Source of the DNA: Marivirga lumbricoides
GTDB taxonomy: Bacteria; Bacteroidota; Bacteroidia; Cytophagales; Cyclobacteriaceae
Reading direction: 5' to 3'
Length of the DNA: 64,000 nt
Assembly: GCF_014636295.1 (NCBI RefSeq)
Contig: NZ_BMEC01000011.1
Location: forward strand, 186,001-250,000
The translations under genes were made by a program, and so were the position numbers. The first letter of the stretch is position 1. Each line of letters starts with the position of its first letter. This document shows, piece by piece, positions 1-8,992 of the stretch. The notes under the pieces were generated by a model that was not told the origin of the DNA, ran no database searches, and saw only the letters and a list, made by a program, of their open reading frames with translations.

Positions 1-899
1 ATGTAGGTCCTGAATTCTCAGGATTGAGAGACATTACTTACACTGTTAGAGTGACAGATAATATAACCCAATGTATCAATGTAGCTAGTATTACTATCAC
101 TGCTGACATCCCGGAAGTGGAAGCTCCTACTATAGAAGTAATTTCCAATGATGTCCATTGCCAAATAGATAATGGAGCATTAAGAGTAGATGTTGGTGGC
201 AATACGGGAAATTATCTTTTTAACTGGTATAGGGGAAATAATGCAAATGGAACCCCTTTTGCTACTGGTGATAGAATTACTGAATTATCAGCAGGAGAAT
301 ATACGGTAGTTGCTACTGACCTAAGAACTGGTTGTGTTTCTCCACCAGTAACTGCTGAAATATTTGAAAATTTAGTATACCCTGAAATAAAGATAGAAAT
401 ACAAGGTACGAATTGTAATGAAGACAATGGAGCTGCCTCTATTTATATCACAGGTGCAGTAGAAATTGGCAGAATAGAATGGTACAATAGTTTTGGTTCC
501 CTGGTTGCTACAGGTCCTAACATAGACGAGGTGTCATCTGGAACTTATGTGGTAAGCGTTGAAACAGCTAATGGCTGTTCGGTTGAGGAAGAGTTTACTA
601 TTATGTCCGAAATAAATGCTTTCAACGGAATATCAAGAAACGGTGACGGATCAAACAGCTATTTTAAGATTGATTGTATAGAACAGTATCCTAGAAACAA
701 TGTTAAAATCTATAACAGAGCGGGAACATTAGTTTACGAAGCAATAGGTTATGACAATAATAACATCAAATTTGATGGTGTATCTAATAGAGGTATTAAT
801 ATGCTTGGAGTAGACTTACCTGATGGTACTTACTTTTATGTAATTGAAAAGAATGATGGTTCTAAGATTCAAAATGGTTATTTAGAAATTGTAAATTAA
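1..899 (+). CDS. T9SS type B sorting-domain surface protein, C-terminal part (partial)
   Basis: The reading frame is open to the first base of the window, so this is only the C-terminal end (about 299 residues) of a larger exported protein. Two or three repeats resembling SprB/PKD-like modules are visible, each ending in a pattern such as 'aGEYTVVATD' or 'SGTYVVSVET', with paired cysteines. The last 90 or so residues match the gliding-motility-associated C-terminal domain, the T9SS type B signal: an 'NGDGSN' turn, 'VKIYNRAGTLVYEA', 'DGTYFYVIE' and a final 'GYLEI'. By family knowledge, such proteins are exported by the type IX system and displayed on or released from the cell surface. The PorP/SprF-family gene starts 4 nt downstream, the usual pairing for type B cargo. 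What the protein does (adhesin, motility) cannot be read from this fragment. Confidence 0.85.
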   Translation, partial: VGPEFSGLRDITYTVRVTDNITQCINVASITITADIPEVEAPTIEVISNDVHCQIDNGALRVDVGGNTGNYLFNWYRGNNANGTPFATGDRITELSAGEYTVVATDLRTGCVSPPVTAEIFENLVYPEIKIEIQGTNCNEDNGAASIYITGAVEIGRIEWYNSFGSLVATGPNIDEVSSGTYVVSVETANGCSVEEEFTIMSEINAFNGISRNGDGSNSYFKIDCIEQYPRNNVKIYNRAGTLVYEAIGYDNNNIKFDGVSNRGINMLGVDLPDGTYFYVIEKNDGSKIQNGYLEIVN

Positions 900-903
900 A
901 ATT

Positions 904-1860
904 ATGTTTAAAAATTTTAAAAATAAGTCTTTAAATCTGTTAGCGCTCCTGTTATTGTTAACAGGTACTTTAAAGGCTCAGCAATATCCTATTTACTCGC
1001 AGTATATTTTCAATGGGCTGATCTTAAACCCTGCATATGCGGGAAGTCATGTGCAGTTGAGTGCTTCTGCTATGTATAGAAATCAATGGGTGAATTTTGA
1101 AGGTTCACCCAAAACATTGTTTTTCAGTGCGCACACTTCTCTAATGAAGGAAAAAATGGGGCTTGGACTAATCGTTAATAATGATAAAATAGGAAGCTAT
1201 TCTAATCAGAATATTTATGGCAGTTATGCTTTCATTATTAAAATGCCCAGAGGTAAGTTGGCAATGGGAGTTCAGGCAGGTCTCAATATTTTATCGGCAG
1301 ACTTTAAAGACCTCAACTTAGATGACCCTGGTGATGTTTCTTTTGCAAGTGTAAAAGGTAATTTGAAGCCAAATTTTGGAACAGGTGTTTATTATTACAA
1401 CAAAAAATTTTATGCAGGTTTCTCAGTTCCGTTTTTACTAAATAATGGATACGGTGAATTAAATTTGGAAAACACCTTAAATGAGATCAGATCTGCCAGG
1501 TATTATTATCTTAATGGAGGCTTAATGCTGCCTATGAACCGTAATAAAACAGTTCATTTACAGCCCTCTGTTCTCATAAGAGGACAGGAAGGGGCACCTC
1601 TGAATTTCGATATCAACACGAGTGTGCTCTTCTATGACCTATTAAATGTGGGGGTATCCTATAGAAATATTGATGCTGTTATCTCATATATAGATTTTAA
1701 GTTAAGTGAATCTTTCCATTTTAGCTATTCTTACGATTGGACAACCTCCGATATTAGGAAAGCCTCCAGTGGTACTCATGAATTTATGCTTAATTACAGA
1801 GTTCGTTTAAGAAATATTCATGACAATGTGATTTGTCCGAATTTTCATGAGTTTATGTAA
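904..1860 (+). CDS. PorP/SprF family type IX secretion system membrane protein
   Basis: This 318-residue protein has an N-terminal signal peptide (hydrophobic run 'LLALLLLLTGTLKA' with cleavage before 'QQYPIYSQY'). The family signature follows: 'QYIFNGLILNPAYAGS', then 'YRNQWVNFEGSP' and 'MGLGLIVNNDKIG'. The rest alternates like an outer-membrane beta-barrel. PorP/SprF proteins are outer-membrane partners that attach type B T9SS cargo at the surface. The cargo gene directly upstream ends 4 nt before this start, so the two are almost certainly co-transcribed and work as a dedicated pair. The length is typical of the family (about 300-330 residues). Confidence 0.9.
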   Translation: MFKNFKNKSLNLLALLLLLTGTLKAQQYPIYSQYIFNGLILNPAYAGSHVQLSASAMYRNQWVNFEGSPKTLFFSAHTSLMKEKMGLGLIVNNDKIGSYSNQNIYGSYAFIIKMPRGKLAMGVQAGLNILSADFKDLNLDDPGDVSFASVKGNLKPNFGTGVYYYNKKFYAGFSVPFLLNNGYGELNLENTLNEIRSARYYYLNGGLMLPMNRNKTVHLQPSVLIRGQEGAPLNFDINTSVLFYDLLNVGVSYRNIDAVISYIDFKLSESFHFSYSYDWTTSDIRKASSGTHEFMLNYRVRLRNIHDNVICPNFHEFM

Positions 1861-1972
1861 TACGAGGGTATAAAAGATTAAATATCATTTTGCATATTAA
1901 TTATAATGCTAGATGGCTTGATTTTAGCATCTTATTATATTTTATAAAATTAGAATATTGAAATACATACAA

Positions 1973-2008
1973 TATTTCACCTGATTCCGCAGAATCACTT
2001 GTGAAATA
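1973..2008 (+). terminator. Stem-loop downstream of the PorP/SprF gene
   Basis: The arms TATTTCAC (1973-1980) and GTGAAATA (2001-2008) pair. An inner helix GATTC/GAATC (1983-1987 with 1992-1996) closes a CGCA loop. The structure lies 113 nt after the stop codon in the 335-nt stretch 1861-2195, which otherwise holds no convincing gene. There is no strong T-run, so a role in transcription termination or mRNA 3' stability is only inferred. A weak -7-like box TTTATTTG at 2151-2158 precedes the amylase gene, but no TTG lies at the right spacing. Confidence 0.3.
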
Positions 2009-2195
2009 CTTAATTGAATCATTTACAAAATTTTGAACAGTTGAAATCATTCTCAAGAAAGTTACTAAATGTGGTGAAAACACCTCATATTGAGTAAAAA
2101 GCAGTGCTTATATAAAAATTGACAAGTCAAAATTTCAATTTTAAGGTATATTTATTTGGTGCATGATTTGATAGGTGTATTTAAATTAATCATAA

Positions 2196-3683
2196 ATGCA
2201 CAACGAAAATCAAACCCTCATACAATTTTTCCATTGGTATTATCCTGTCGATGGATCACTTTGGAATAGACTTAACGCAGAATTAGAGAATTTAAAAAAC
2301 CTCGGAATTACCAAAATTTGGATTCCCCCTGCAACAAAGGCAGATGGTGGTTCAAACAGTGTCGGTTATGACATCTATGATTTGTATGATCTCGGTGAAT
2401 TTGATCAAAAAGGATCTATAAGAACTAAATACGGAACAAAAGAGGAGCTCCTAAAAGCCATAGAAAATGCGCATCAACTGGGAATAGAGGTTTTAGCTGA
2501 TGCGGTTCTAAATCATAAAGCCGGGGCAGATGAGGTAGAAACAGTAACAGCTGTTGAAGTAAAGCCTACAGATAGAAATGAAATCCTTACTGAGCCTTAT
2601 GAAATTGAGGCATTTACCAAATTTACTTTCCCCGGCAGGCAAAACAAATACTCCAAATTCATTTGGGACAGGTCCTGTTTCTCAGGTGTGGATTATGATA
2701 ATAAAAACGAAAGATCCGCTATTTTTTCTATAAGGAATCCCTTTGGAGATGACTGGGAACAAGTATGTAGTGAAGAAAATGGAAATTATGACTATCTGAT
2801 GTATTCCGATATTGAGTACAGAAATCCGCAAGTTAGAGAAGAGGTAAAAAGATGGGGAGAGTGGATGATGGAAGCTCAAAAAATAGATGGCTTTCGTCTG
2901 GATGCGGTAAAACACATTCCGCCAGATTTCTTGAATGATTGGATAGATTATTTAAGAGAGAAAAAAGGGCCAGAGGTATTTTTTGTAGGAGAATATTGGG
3001 AAAACAATATAGAAAGTTTAAATCACTTTATGGATTGTACGGAAGGACGTATGAATTTATTTGATGCACCTCTTCATTACAATTTCCATATCGCTTCTAC
3101 AGGAGGAAACCAGTATGATCTCCGGCAAATATTTGACAATAGTCTGACTCAGATAAATCCTACTAAAAGCGTTACTTTAGTTGATAACCACGATTCTCAA
3201 CCCCTGCAAGCTTTAGAGTCTCCAATTGAAAATTGGTTTAAGCCTTTAGCTTATGCATTGATACTTTTACGGGTAGATGGCACCCCGTGTATTTTTTACC
3301 CGGACCTGTATGGTGCAAAATACACAGATAAAGGTGCAGACGGTCAGGATCATGAAATCACGCTCCCAAAAGTAGAGGAACTGGAGAAATTACTTAGCGC
3401 AAGGCAAAATTATGCCTACGGAGATCAATACGATTATTTTGATCATGATACTTGCATAGGTTGGACAAGGTTAGGCATTGAGGAAAAAGAAAAGTCAGGA
3501 TTAGCCGTGGTAATAAGCAATGGTGATAGCGGTTCTAAAGCTATGGAAATGGGGCAGGATTTTGCAGGTAAAAGATTTATTGATTTAATGGCCAAATCTA
3601 AAAAAGAAGTGGTAGTGAATAAAAGTGGTTGGGGTGAATTCCTCTGTGAGGCAGGAAGTGTATCTGTATGGGTGCAGGTTTGA
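2196..3683 (+). CDS. Cytoplasmic alpha-amylase (GH13, GH13_5-like)
   Basis: This 495-residue glycoside hydrolase is predicted to cleave alpha-1,4-glucans such as maltodextrins or glycogen. It carries the four classical GH13 regions: 'DAVLNHKAGAD' (I), 'GFRLDAVKH' with nucleophile D236 (II), 'VGEYWEN' with acid/base E266 (III) and 'VDNHDSQP' with D333 (IV). The domain starts at the first residues ('QFFHWYYPVDGSLWNRL') and there is no signal peptide, so the enzyme should be cytoplasmic, as in the bacterial GH13_5 group (E. coli AmyA-like). It stands alone as a single-gene unit ending at a bidirectional terminator. Maltohexaose-forming specificity is possible but cannot be decided here. Confidence 0.9.
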   Translation: MHNENQTLIQFFHWYYPVDGSLWNRLNAELENLKNLGITKIWIPPATKADGGSNSVGYDIYDLYDLGEFDQKGSIRTKYGTKEELLKAIENAHQLGIEVLADAVLNHKAGADEVETVTAVEVKPTDRNEILTEPYEIEAFTKFTFPGRQNKYSKFIWDRSCFSGVDYDNKNERSAIFSIRNPFGDDWEQVCSEENGNYDYLMYSDIEYRNPQVREEVKRWGEWMMEAQKIDGFRLDAVKHIPPDFLNDWIDYLREKKGPEVFFVGEYWENNIESLNHFMDCTEGRMNLFDAPLHYNFHIASTGGNQYDLRQIFDNSLTQINPTKSVTLVDNHDSQPLQALESPIENWFKPLAYALILLRVDGTPCIFYPDLYGAKYTDKGADGQDHEITLPKVEELEKLLSARQNYAYGDQYDYFDHDTCIGWTRLGIEEKEKSGLAVVISNGDSGSKAMEMGQDFAGKRFIDLMAKSKKEVVVNKSGWGEFLCEAGSVSVWVQV

Positions 3684-3753
3684 CACTAATTAGAAACATC
3701 AATTGGATTAAGCTTCAGTCAATAACTATAATAAGTCTCCATTTTGCGGCAAA

Positions 3754-3778
3754 ACTTACCCTGCTAAGCAGGGTAAGT
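3754..3778. terminator. Bidirectional intrinsic terminator (11-bp perfect stem)
   Basis: ACTTACCCTGC (3754-3764) pairs perfectly with GCAGGGTAAGT (3768-3778) across a TAA loop. On the + strand it is followed by GATTTTATT, and on the - strand by TTTTGCCGC. It lies 70 nt after the amylase stop and just before the minus-strand frame that ends at 3790, so it can stop transcription from both sides. Confidence 0.75.
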
Positions 3779-3789
3779 GATTTTATTAA

Positions 3790-4014
3790 TCAAGCCTGAG
3801 TGAGTAGGTTCAATCCATTATGCTTTCTTCTTACCTGAAAAAAAACATTTATTTCTTCATAGATATAATAACTTAGTAAATGATCTCTTTGTGAGGCGAG
3901 AGTGGTATCTCTATGCTTTTCGTCAATCTCATCTCCATTAACCAATATAAAACCTGCATTCATCAATACAACGCCTTTTGCGCTAAGTCTTAAAAAAAAA
4001 TAAAATACTTTCAA
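3790..4014 (-). CDS. Small orphan protein or gene remnant
   Basis: This is an uninterrupted 74-codon frame in an otherwise gene-poor stretch. I do not recognise it. The middle of the product ('DEIDEKHRDTTLASQRDHLL') has balanced, protein-like composition rather than the skewed composition of a chance AT-rich frame, and the frame stops just before a bidirectional terminator. The first 12 residues are low-complexity and encoded by a poly-A/T run, so the true start may lie inside, for example at the second Met (residue 18). It could be a small gene or the surviving C-terminal end of a decayed one. Confidence 0.35.
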   Translation of the reverse strand: MKVFYFFLRLSAKGVVLMNAGFILVNGDEIDEKHRDTTLASQRDHLLSYYIYEEINVFFQVRRKHNGLNLLTQA

Positions 4015-4082
4015 AACTCATTGTAAAACTGCAGAAACAGCAGACAGCGCAACAAAATCAATTAGAGAGTTTATCCTGTTAA

Positions 4083-4241
4083 AATTCCAAAATTGATCAG
4101 AATGCTCACAACCGGGGAATTCTGAATGAAGGGACAGGTGTGTATTTAGTAATCAGAACAATATTACTAAATTACTTATCTGAAAACATGGAATCATTCA
4201 TAGCTGAAAAAAATGAAGTTATCATTCAAAAACTAATGTAA
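4083..4241 (+). pseudogene. Possible gene fragment (about 52 codons, no start)
   Basis: This open segment has protein-like composition ('NRGILNEGTGVYLVIRTILL' followed by 'NYLSENMESFIAEKNE') but no plausible start. The same frame continues upstream past a TAA at 4080-4082 into a coiled-coil-like run ('VKLQKQQTAQQNQLESLS'), as if one stop had interrupted a longer gene. I do not recognise the family. Apart from this, the adjoining bases 4015-4496 hold nothing I can support. The call rests on composition alone and could be chance. Confidence 0.2.
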
Positions 4242-4496
4242 GTTTACTGGTTTCGTTATTTCAATTGACGTAAGATACATTTGCTCTCTTCCGGTGCTTT
4301 TATCTGCTCAACCTTACATCCTATAAATCGCTGCAAGATAATTACTTATATTTGACTCGGATTTATATTTATTTAACATACTATCCTACAGTTGATGGTT
4401 AATCTTGTTTAATAGAATTTTTAATAAATACGAATAGAAAAAGTAATCATTAAATTGACTTACTGAACTTTTTGAGTTAAAACAACTCCTGAAATT

Positions 4497-4898
4497 ATGA
4501 AAAGAAAATCCAATATTTTTATTTTCATTATGATGACCTCCTCCGTAGCATACTTTCTAATTCAGAGGCCTTTATCCAGCTGCACAAATTTCACTTCTTT
4601 AGATGAAATTCTAAATTTTCCATACAGCAGTTTTAACAGAAATTTACCTATTGGTGAGGTTGTATTTATTAGTAAAAAATCAACTGCATATTTAGCATTA
4701 GCCAAATATACTAAGGCATACTCACAAGACATAACATTGCTTTTACATGATGCAAAGGTAATAATAGAGCATACAATCCATAAGAGCAGAGGTATTGCCA
4801 ATGGTAATTCTAACAATTATAAATCGTTGAAGAAAAAAGGCTTTATCATAGTACTATTACATTTTATGTCTTTCGCACACAATAACACACAATTTTGA
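4497..4898 (+). CDS. Hypothetical small protein with N-terminal membrane segment
   Basis: The product is 133 residues, with a basic start and a hydrophobic segment at residues 7-22 ('IFIFIMMTSSVAYFLI') that could be a signal peptide or anchor. A second hydrophobic patch lies near residue 116. No family is recognised. The frame ends 31 nt before the large FG-GAP surface protein and could share its transcript. The opposite strand is also open over 84 codons here, which lowers confidence that this strand is coding. Confidence 0.35.
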   Translation: MKRKSNIFIFIMMTSSVAYFLIQRPLSSCTNFTSLDEILNFPYSSFNRNLPIGEVVFISKKSTAYLALAKYTKAYSQDITLLLHDAKVIIEHTIHKSRGIANGNSNNYKSLKKKGFIIVLLHFMSFAHNNTQF

Positions 4899-4929
4899 AA
4901 AAATCAGCTAACTATTAATTAACCAAAAC

Positions 4930-7900
4930 ATGATAAAAATTAACCTAACCACTTTTCTCATTTTATGCAGTTGTATTTGTACATATGCTCAAATCAACTT
5001 TCAGCAAGTACTTCCACCAGCGCCAGCACCTCAGATCATTCCTGTATTTGAGGAAGTAGAGATGGGTGCGATGGCATATGCAGATGTAGACGGCATAAAT
5101 GGCCTTGATGTATTAATTACAGGAACAAATAATAAGAATGAGCTTATTTCCAAACTTTACATCAATGATGGAACCGGTAATTACACTGAAAAGATCGGAA
5201 CCCCATTTGTTGGAGTAACAGAAAGCTCTGTAGCCTTTGCTGATGTAGATGGTAATGGAAGTCCTGATGTTCTTATTTCCGGCTATAATGGTACTGAGCC
5301 CTCCACCCTACTTTACACCAACGATGGGCTTGGAAACTTCTCATTAAGCAGCGTAACCTTCGAAGGGGTTCGGGAATGCGACATTGCTTTTGCTGAAGTA
5401 GATAATGTTCCGGGACCAGATGTATTGATAACAGGCAAAAACAGTGCTAACCAACTAGTAGCTGAGCTTTACCTGAATGATGGAACGGGGGCTTTTACTT
5501 CTAAGCCTGTATCTTTTGGTGGTATAAATAAAGGGGCTGTAGCGTTTGCTGATATAGATGGGAATGGTACACAAGATGTTGTAATTACAGGCTTGTTTGT
5601 TTCTGAAATATCACCAGGGGCAACACCTGCAGCCTCAACAAAAATTTATGTAAATGACGGAAATGCAGGATTTACCCCTCTCTCAGGTACAGCTTTTCCG
5701 GGAGTAAGGGAAAGCGATGTAGCTTTTGCTGATGTAGATGGCGATAACACACAAGATCTCTTATATTCTGGTTTCAATAGCTCAGGCATGCCTATTACTA
5801 AGCTCTATACCAATGAGATAATTAGTGGTAAGGCAAACTTTACAGAAGTATCCACACCTTTTGATAACTTAGGAAATAGTGCTGTCGCTTTTGCTGATGT
5901 TGATGCAATAAATGGTCCGGATGTATTAATCACAGGAACAAATAGCACCAGCAAACCGGTAAGTAAACTTTATGTCAATAATGGAAGTGGTGTTTTTAGT
6001 GAAGCGAGCGGCTCCTCTATAACCAATGTGTCTAGAGGTGCAGTGGCCTTTTTAGATATGGATCTCGACAATAATCTTGACCTGGTAGTCTTAGGACGTG
6101 ATGTGACCAATAAACCCATTACCAAAGTTTATTCCAATAATAGTACGGGTGAATTTAACATAGCTACTGGTATGCCTTTTACCGGAGTGCGCGTGAGTTC
6201 TTCTGCTTTTGCTGATGTAGATGGAAATGGTACAATTGATGCCATCATTTCTGGTACTACTGATGATAATGAAACTATTACCAAATTGTATATTAATGAT
6301 GGAAACGGAAATTTCACTGAAGATACCAGCGCTCCTTTTGTAGGAGTTGGAAATAGTGCGGTAGCTTTTGCTGATGTAGATGGTGAAAATGGCCCTGATG
6401 TGATGATTTCAGGACTTACCAACTCATTACCTGAAGAGTATTTAACTTTGCTTTATATAAATGATGGTGCTGGCAACTTCACTAAGGTAACTGATCCGCT
6501 TTCCAAGAACCTCATTGGGGGTTCTATTGCATTTTCTGATGTAAATGACGATGGTTTTCAAGATGTTGTAATTACGGGAATAGACAATAGTATTACTAAG
6601 TTCACTAAATTATCTACTAACAATGGCAGCGGTAATTTTTCAGAAAATACAGGAACTGCTTTTACTAATCTTACTGGAAGTTCTATTGCTTTTGCTGATG
6701 TAGATGGTCAAAACGGGCCTGATCTAATCATTTCAGGAGAAAGTGATGACTTTTTTGCACCAGGAATCACAGAGTTATATCTCAACGATGGAAGCGGAAA
6801 TTTCTCTTTAAAAACAGGTTCCGGCTATACTTTCACACCTGTAATAAATAGCTCAATTGCTGTAGGAGATCTTAATGGCGACAGTAGTGATGATTTATTG
6901 GTTACCGGGCTTGATAATTCTAATACACCAGTTGCAACGCTTTATTTAAACAATAATGATGGAACAGGAAGATTTACCAAAGTTAATGGAACCCCTTTTG
7001 AAGCCGTTGAAAATGGTTCAGTTGTTATTGCAAACATAGATGGAGTTGATGGAAACGATATAATCATTTCAGGAGAAAATGCTTCCGGTCAATATATTAC
7101 CAAGCTATATACAAATAATGGCAGTGCCGTATTCACTGAAGTGACAGGTTTACCTTTTGACGGAGTTTTCGAAGGAGACATATCTTTAGCAGATGTGGAT
7201 AGTGATGGACTGCTGGACGTGTTGATTACTGGAAAAAACAATTCAGGAATCAATATTTCTAAACTGTATAGAAATACAACTGATTTTGTATTGCCTACCA
7301 TCACATCTCCTGCTACTGTTTCAGTAGACGAAAACGTAATTCTCAGTTTTTACACTGCCACAGCAGATGAAGAGGTAAGCTTTAGTTTAGGTAACACAAA
7401 AGATGAAGCATTTTTCAAAATAAATGGAGCTGCTATCAGTTTTATAAATGCACCAGACTTTGAAACTCCTCAGGATGCCAACGCAGACAATGTATACCTC
7501 ATAGATTTGATAGCTGTTGATAAAGGTGGCAATGAAGTTAAAAAAGAAATAGCCATAACTGTGGTTGATGTAAATGAGTCAGGCCCGGTAATTACCTCAC
7601 CAGCTTCAGTTTCGGTAGAAGAAAATGTCACAGGTACAGTTTACACTACCACTGCGGATGTAGCTGTTACCTTTAGCTTAGGTAGCAGTAAAGATGAAGC
7701 CCTTTTTAGCTTAGCAACCAATGATATCAGTTTTAAGAGTTCACCAGACTTTGAAACTCCAAAGGATGCCAATTCCGATAACGTATATAAATTAGATCTT
7801 ATCGCTACAGATGGCGATGGAATTATTACTACTAAAGCGATACAAATTATCGTTACTGATCTAGATGAGACTTATCCTATATTCACTTCAGCAGCCACTG

Positions 7901-8706
7901 CATCAGTAGCGGAAAATACAACAGGAACTATCTATACAGCCATTGCTACCGGTACTAATCCAATTACCTATAGTTTAGGATCTGACAATGATGAAAGCTT
8001 TTTCGATATTGATGAAAACACTGGCGAAGTTACTTTCAACAGTATACCTGACTATGAAAATCCATCTGACGCAAATGCTGATAATGATTACGTAATAACT
8101 GTTATCGCTAGTGATGGAGTCAATTCAGCTAATCAGGTGGTAACTATTACAGTGACTGATGTAGTGGATGAAACGCGACCTTCTGTAAGCATCACTAGTG
8201 AGGCTTCTTCACCTGTTAGTGAAGCATTTGATGTGGAAATAACATTTAGTGAAATGGTAACAGGCTTTACTAAGGAAGACTTAATACTTACAAACGCCAT
8301 GGCTAATAACTTCTCCGGAAATGGTACTGTATTTAAAGCCACTGTTACACCAATGCAAACCGGAACTCTAACAATATCAATAGCCGCTGAATCGGCAACA
8401 GATGCATCCGGAAATGGCAATATAGCAGCGGACTTCAGTATTGGAGCAGTGATTGACGTTCTATCATCAGGAAAGCAAATTGATATGCAATTACTGGTCT
8501 ATCCTAATCCAGCAACTGATTTTATTAGAGTAGAAACAAATCGTAAAGTAGATAGCTATCAATTACTAGATGTGAATGGTAAGCTGCTCAAAACCCTACA
8601 TACAACTGATGAAGAAATTGAAATAGGTGATTTGGATTTAGGTGTATACTTTATTAAAGCAATTATTAACAATCAGTTTGAAGTAAAGAAATTTATCAAA
8701 AAATAA
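4930..8706 (+). CDS. FG-GAP/VCBS-repeat, cadherin-like T9SS surface protein
   Basis: This is a 1258-residue exported protein. A signal peptide ('TFLILCSCICTYA') is followed by 14 tandem FG-GAP/VCBS-like repeats of about 60 residues. Each has an 'AFADVDGnGxxDvlisG' loop (acidic, probably Ca2+-binding) and a 'KLYiNDGtGnFt' strand. They should fold as one or two beta-propellers. Three cadherin-like domains follow (about residues 790-1080, 'SVxENvTGTxYT...DFETPxDANxDNvYxldliA'). After them come an Ig-like domain ('SITSEASSPVSEAFDVEITF') and a type A T9SS C-terminal domain ('VYPNPATDFIRVET', 'YQLLDVNGKLLKTL', ending 'EVKKFIKK'). By analogy such proteins are adhesins or secreted binding proteins; the ligand is unknown. 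The repeats are diverged at DNA level and therefore probably old. Confidence 0.88.
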   Translation: MIKINLTTFLILCSCICTYAQINFQQVLPPAPAPQIIPVFEEVEMGAMAYADVDGINGLDVLITGTNNKNELISKLYINDGTGNYTEKIGTPFVGVTESSVAFADVDGNGSPDVLISGYNGTEPSTLLYTNDGLGNFSLSSVTFEGVRECDIAFAEVDNVPGPDVLITGKNSANQLVAELYLNDGTGAFTSKPVSFGGINKGAVAFADIDGNGTQDVVITGLFVSEISPGATPAASTKIYVNDGNAGFTPLSGTAFPGVRESDVAFADVDGDNTQDLLYSGFNSSGMPITKLYTNEIISGKANFTEVSTPFDNLGNSAVAFADVDAINGPDVLITGTNSTSKPVSKLYVNNGSGVFSEASGSSITNVSRGAVAFLDMDLDNNLDLVVLGRDVTNKPITKVYSNNSTGEFNIATGMPFTGVRVSSSAFADVDGNGTIDAIISGTTDDNETITKLYINDGNGNFTEDTSAPFVGVGNSAVAFADVDGENGPDVMISGLTNSLPEEYLTLLYINDGAGNFTKVTDPLSKNLIGGSIAFSDVNDDGFQDVVITGIDNSITKFTKLSTNNGSGNFSENTGTAFTNLTGSSIAFADVDGQNGPDLIISGESDDFFAPGITELYLNDGSGNFSLKTGSGYTFTPVINSSIAVGDLNGDSSDDLLVTGLDNSNTPVATLYLNNNDGTGRFTKVNGTPFEAVENGSVVIANIDGVDGNDIIISGENASGQYITKLYTNNGSAVFTEVTGLPFDGVFEGDISLADVDSDGLLDVLITGKNNSGINISKLYRNTTDFVLPTITSPATVSVDENVILSFYTATADEEVSFSLGNTKDEAFFKINGAAISFINAPDFETPQDANADNVYLIDLIAVDKGGNEVKKEIAITVVDVNESGPVITSPASVSVEENVTGTVYTTTADVAVTFSLGSSKDEALFSLATNDISFKSSPDFETPKDANSDNVYKLDLIATDGDGIITTKAIQIIVTDLDETYPIFTSAATASVAENTTGTIYTAIATGTNPITYSLGSDNDESFFDIDENTGEVTFNSIPDYENPSDANADNDYVITVIASDGVNSANQVVTITVTDVVDETRPSVSITSEASSPVSEAFDVEITFSEMVTGFTKEDLILTNAMANNFSGNGTVFKATVTPMQTGTLTISIAAESATDASGNGNIAADFSIGAVIDVLSSGKQIDMQLLVYPNPATDFIRVETNRKVDSYQLLDVNGKLLKTLHTTDEEIEIGDLDLGVYFIKAIINNQFEVKKFIKK

Positions 8707-8772
8707 ATTCTATAAGTAAAAAAGCTCTATTTCGAAGAGAATCCGAGCTTACTTAGTTTTTTCAATCTTTAT

Positions 8773-8805
8773 AAAGAAGGCCATGTTCAATTGGTCTTCT
8801 TTTTT
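8773..8805 (+). terminator. Intrinsic terminator of the FG-GAP protein gene
   Basis: AAAGAAGGCCA pairs with TGGTCTTCTTT (one G-U pair) around the loop TGTTCAAT, followed by further T residues to 8805. It lies 67 nt after the stop codon. A weaker AAGCTC/GAGCTT pair with a long loop precedes it. The remaining bases to 8992 show no gene. Confidence 0.75.
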
Positions 8806-8992
8806 CAGGAATCATTCTAAATACATGTTGAAGCATTAACTAAGATTCACTTTGTACAATATACATGATATTCTTTATTTATTTTAAGCTAAAGATTCTA
8901 AAGTAATTTGAAGAAGAAACACCATACAACTGTTTTCCATCTATAGATTTTTTAATTATGCTTACATTTACATTCCCAAATCAAAATTTCAT

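Noticed and set aside
1901-2083. 60-codon minus-strand frame after the PorP/SprF gene
   Set aside because: Low-complexity AT-rich composition, overlaps a stem-loop, no promoter or recognisable motif.
4562-4816. 84-codon minus-strand frame opposite the small hypothetical gene at 4497
   Set aside because: Fully inside the other frame with no supporting features; the plus-strand frame has a better start and position, though both are weak.
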